A stretch of DNA of 64,000 bases from Pseudomonas sp. GCEP-101. GTDB lineage: Bacteria; Pseudomonadota; Gammaproteobacteria; Pseudomonadales; Pseudomonadaceae. Below, piece after piece: positions 63,053-64,000 of the stretch. The stretch is taken from assembly GCF_025133575.1 (NCBI RefSeq), contig NZ_CP104011.1:2887483-2951482 (forward strand), read 5' to 3'. The notes beneath the pieces were generated by a model. The model had not been told where the DNA came from. It made no database searches and saw nothing but the letters and a program-made list of their open reading frames with translations. A program made the translations under genes and the position numbers. The first letter of the stretch is position 1. Every line of letters starts with the position of its first letter.

Positions 63053-64000
63053 TTACTTGCCTACGCTGACGCCGTAGAACGAGTTCAGCGCGAACGGGCT
63101 GATCTTGAAGTCCTGCACCGTCTTGCGCATCGGCTGGTACACGGTGGAGTGGGCGATCGGGGTGATCGGCACCTGCTCCTTGAGGATGTGCTGGGCCTGC
63201 TTGTACAGCTCGGTGCGCTTGGCCTGATCCGGGGTGCGCTTGGCCTCCTTGATCAGCTTGTCGTACGCCGGGTCGCACCATTTGGAGAAGTTGTTGCCGT
63301 CCACGGCATCGCAGCCATAGAGGGTGCCGAGCCAGTTGTCCGGGTCACCGTTGTCGCCGCTCCAGCCGATCAGCATGGCGTCGTGCTCGCCGCCCTTGGC
63401 GCGCTTGATGTACTCGCCCCACTCGTAGGTGACGATCTTCGCCTTGATGCCGACCTTCGCCCAGTCGGATTGCAGCATCTCGGCCATCAGCTTGGCGTTG
63501 GGGTTGTAGGGACGCTGCACCGGCATGGCCCACAGGGTGATCTCGGTGCCTTCGGCGACGCCGGCCTTCTTCAGCAGTTCCTTGGCTTTTTCCGGGTTGT
63601 AGCCGGCGTCCTTGATGCTGTCGTCGTAGGACCACTGGGTCGGCGGCATGCCGTTCACGGCGAGCTGGCCGGCGCCCTGGTAGACAGCGTCGATGATCGC
63701 CTTCTTGTTCACCGCCATATCCAGCGCCTCGCGCACTTCGAGCTTGTCGAACGGCTTGTGGAGGACGTTGTAGGCGATGTAGCCGAGGTTGAAGCCCGGC
63801 TGCGACGGCATGCTCAGGTTCGCGTCCTTCTTCAGGGCGTCCAGGTCGGCCGGACGCGGGAAGAGGGTGATCTGGCACTCGTTGGCCTTGAGCTTCTGCA
63901 TGCGCACCGAAGCGTCGGTGTTGATCGCGAAGATCAGGTTGTCGATCTTCACCTCGCCCTTGTTCCAGTAGTCCGGGTTGGCCTTGAAGCGGATCATCGC
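63053..64000 (-). CDS. dppA1: Dipeptide-binding protein DppA1, 5' part outside window
   Basis: The last 316 codons of a family-5 periplasmic binding protein. The frame stays open to the window edge, so the amino end and signal peptide are outside. The sequence closely parallels DppA3 (MIRFKANPDYWNKGEVKIDNLIF, GMPPTQWSYDDS, GEHDAMLIGWSGDNGDPDNWLGTLYGCDAVDGNNFSKW). By order it corresponds to P. aeruginosa dppA1. It and DppA3 are probably products of a local duplication, as are DppA2 and DppA4. Confidence 0.9.
   Translation of the reverse strand, partial: AMIRFKANPDYWNKGEVKIDNLIFAINTDASVRMQKLKANECQITLFPRPADLDALKKDANLSMPSQPGFNLGYIAYNVLHKPFDKLEVREALDMAVNKKAIIDAVYQGAGQLAVNGMPPTQWSYDDSIKDAGYNPEKAKELLKKAGVAEGTEITLWAMPVQRPYNPNAKLMAEMLQSDWAKVGIKAKIVTYEWGEYIKRAKGGEHDAMLIGWSGDNGDPDNWLGTLYGCDAVDGNNFSKWCDPAYDKLIKEAKRTPDQAKRTELYKQAQHILKEQVPITPIAHSTVYQPMRKTVQDFKISPFALNSFYGVSVGK

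Overview
The window is high-GC DNA from a Pseudomonas, most likely from the P. aeruginosa / P. nitroreducens / P. citronellolis side of the genus. I cannot fix the species from sequence alone. The case rests on gene content and order. As I recall the PAO1 map, fruR-fruB-fruK-fruA next to ugd and arnFETDACB matches PA3552-PA3563. nhaP beside an opuC transporter, with prfC, matches the PA3887-PA3903 area. speC, a CptA-like transferase, a Sel1 protein, piuC/piuA/piuB, lpxO and pxpA, followed by the dipeptide-uptake locus, match roughly PA4496-PA4519. These blocks lie far apart in PAO1 but are adjacent here.

Layout. 0.2-7.8 kb: a TatD nuclease and the fructose PTS (fruR regulator divergent from fruBKA, with a near-perfect Cra operator between them). 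8.1-17.0 kb, minus strand: the L-Ara4N lipid A modification operon arnBCADTEF plus ugd. The arn genes are chained by 1- or 4-base overlaps from arnC to arnF, and a PmrA-type box precedes arnB. 17.3-23.6 kb: an uncharacterised import/catabolism cluster with an aminotransferase fused in frame to an ABC ATPase, a binding protein, two permeases, a TetR regulator and an M14-type deacylase. 23.6-24.3 kb: a REP-associated tyrosine transposase (RAYT) bracketed by REP doublets. 24.3-31.2 kb: prfC, nhaP and the opuCD-CC-CB-CA osmoprotectant transporter. 31.8-33.0 kb: speC (ornithine decarboxylase). 33.0-33.9 kb: a repeat-rich gap. 33.9-42.5 kb: CptA-like phosphoethanolamine transferase, Sel1 protein, and the iron-regulated piuC / piuA / piuB set. 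42.8-46.2 kb: lpxO and the pxpABC 5-oxoprolinase. 46.2-48.0 kb: an rtcB-prfH ribosome-repair pair. 48.2-50.2 kb: Lrp regulator, LysE-type exporter, and a membrane-anchored protein of unknown function. 50.3 kb to the end: the dipeptide locus dppF-D-C-B, dppA4, opdP, dppA3, psdR, mdpA, dppA2 and dppA1 (cut by the window edge).

Themes. Three separate loci modify lipid A or other envelope lipids: arn/ugd, CptA-like and lpxO. Peptide and amino-acid nutrition is heavy: dpp, mdpA, pxpABC, the polar amino-acid ABC cluster and the exporter. Inverted doublets of a REP built around GTAGGAGCG...CGCTCCTAC are scattered through the window, which also encodes a RAYT of the type thought to move them. One doublet lies inside an open reading frame and supplies the linker that joins the aminotransferase to the ABC ATPase. 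The most notable regulatory signal is a shared palindrome upstream of dppA3 (tandem copies) and mdpA, which I propose is the PsdR operator.
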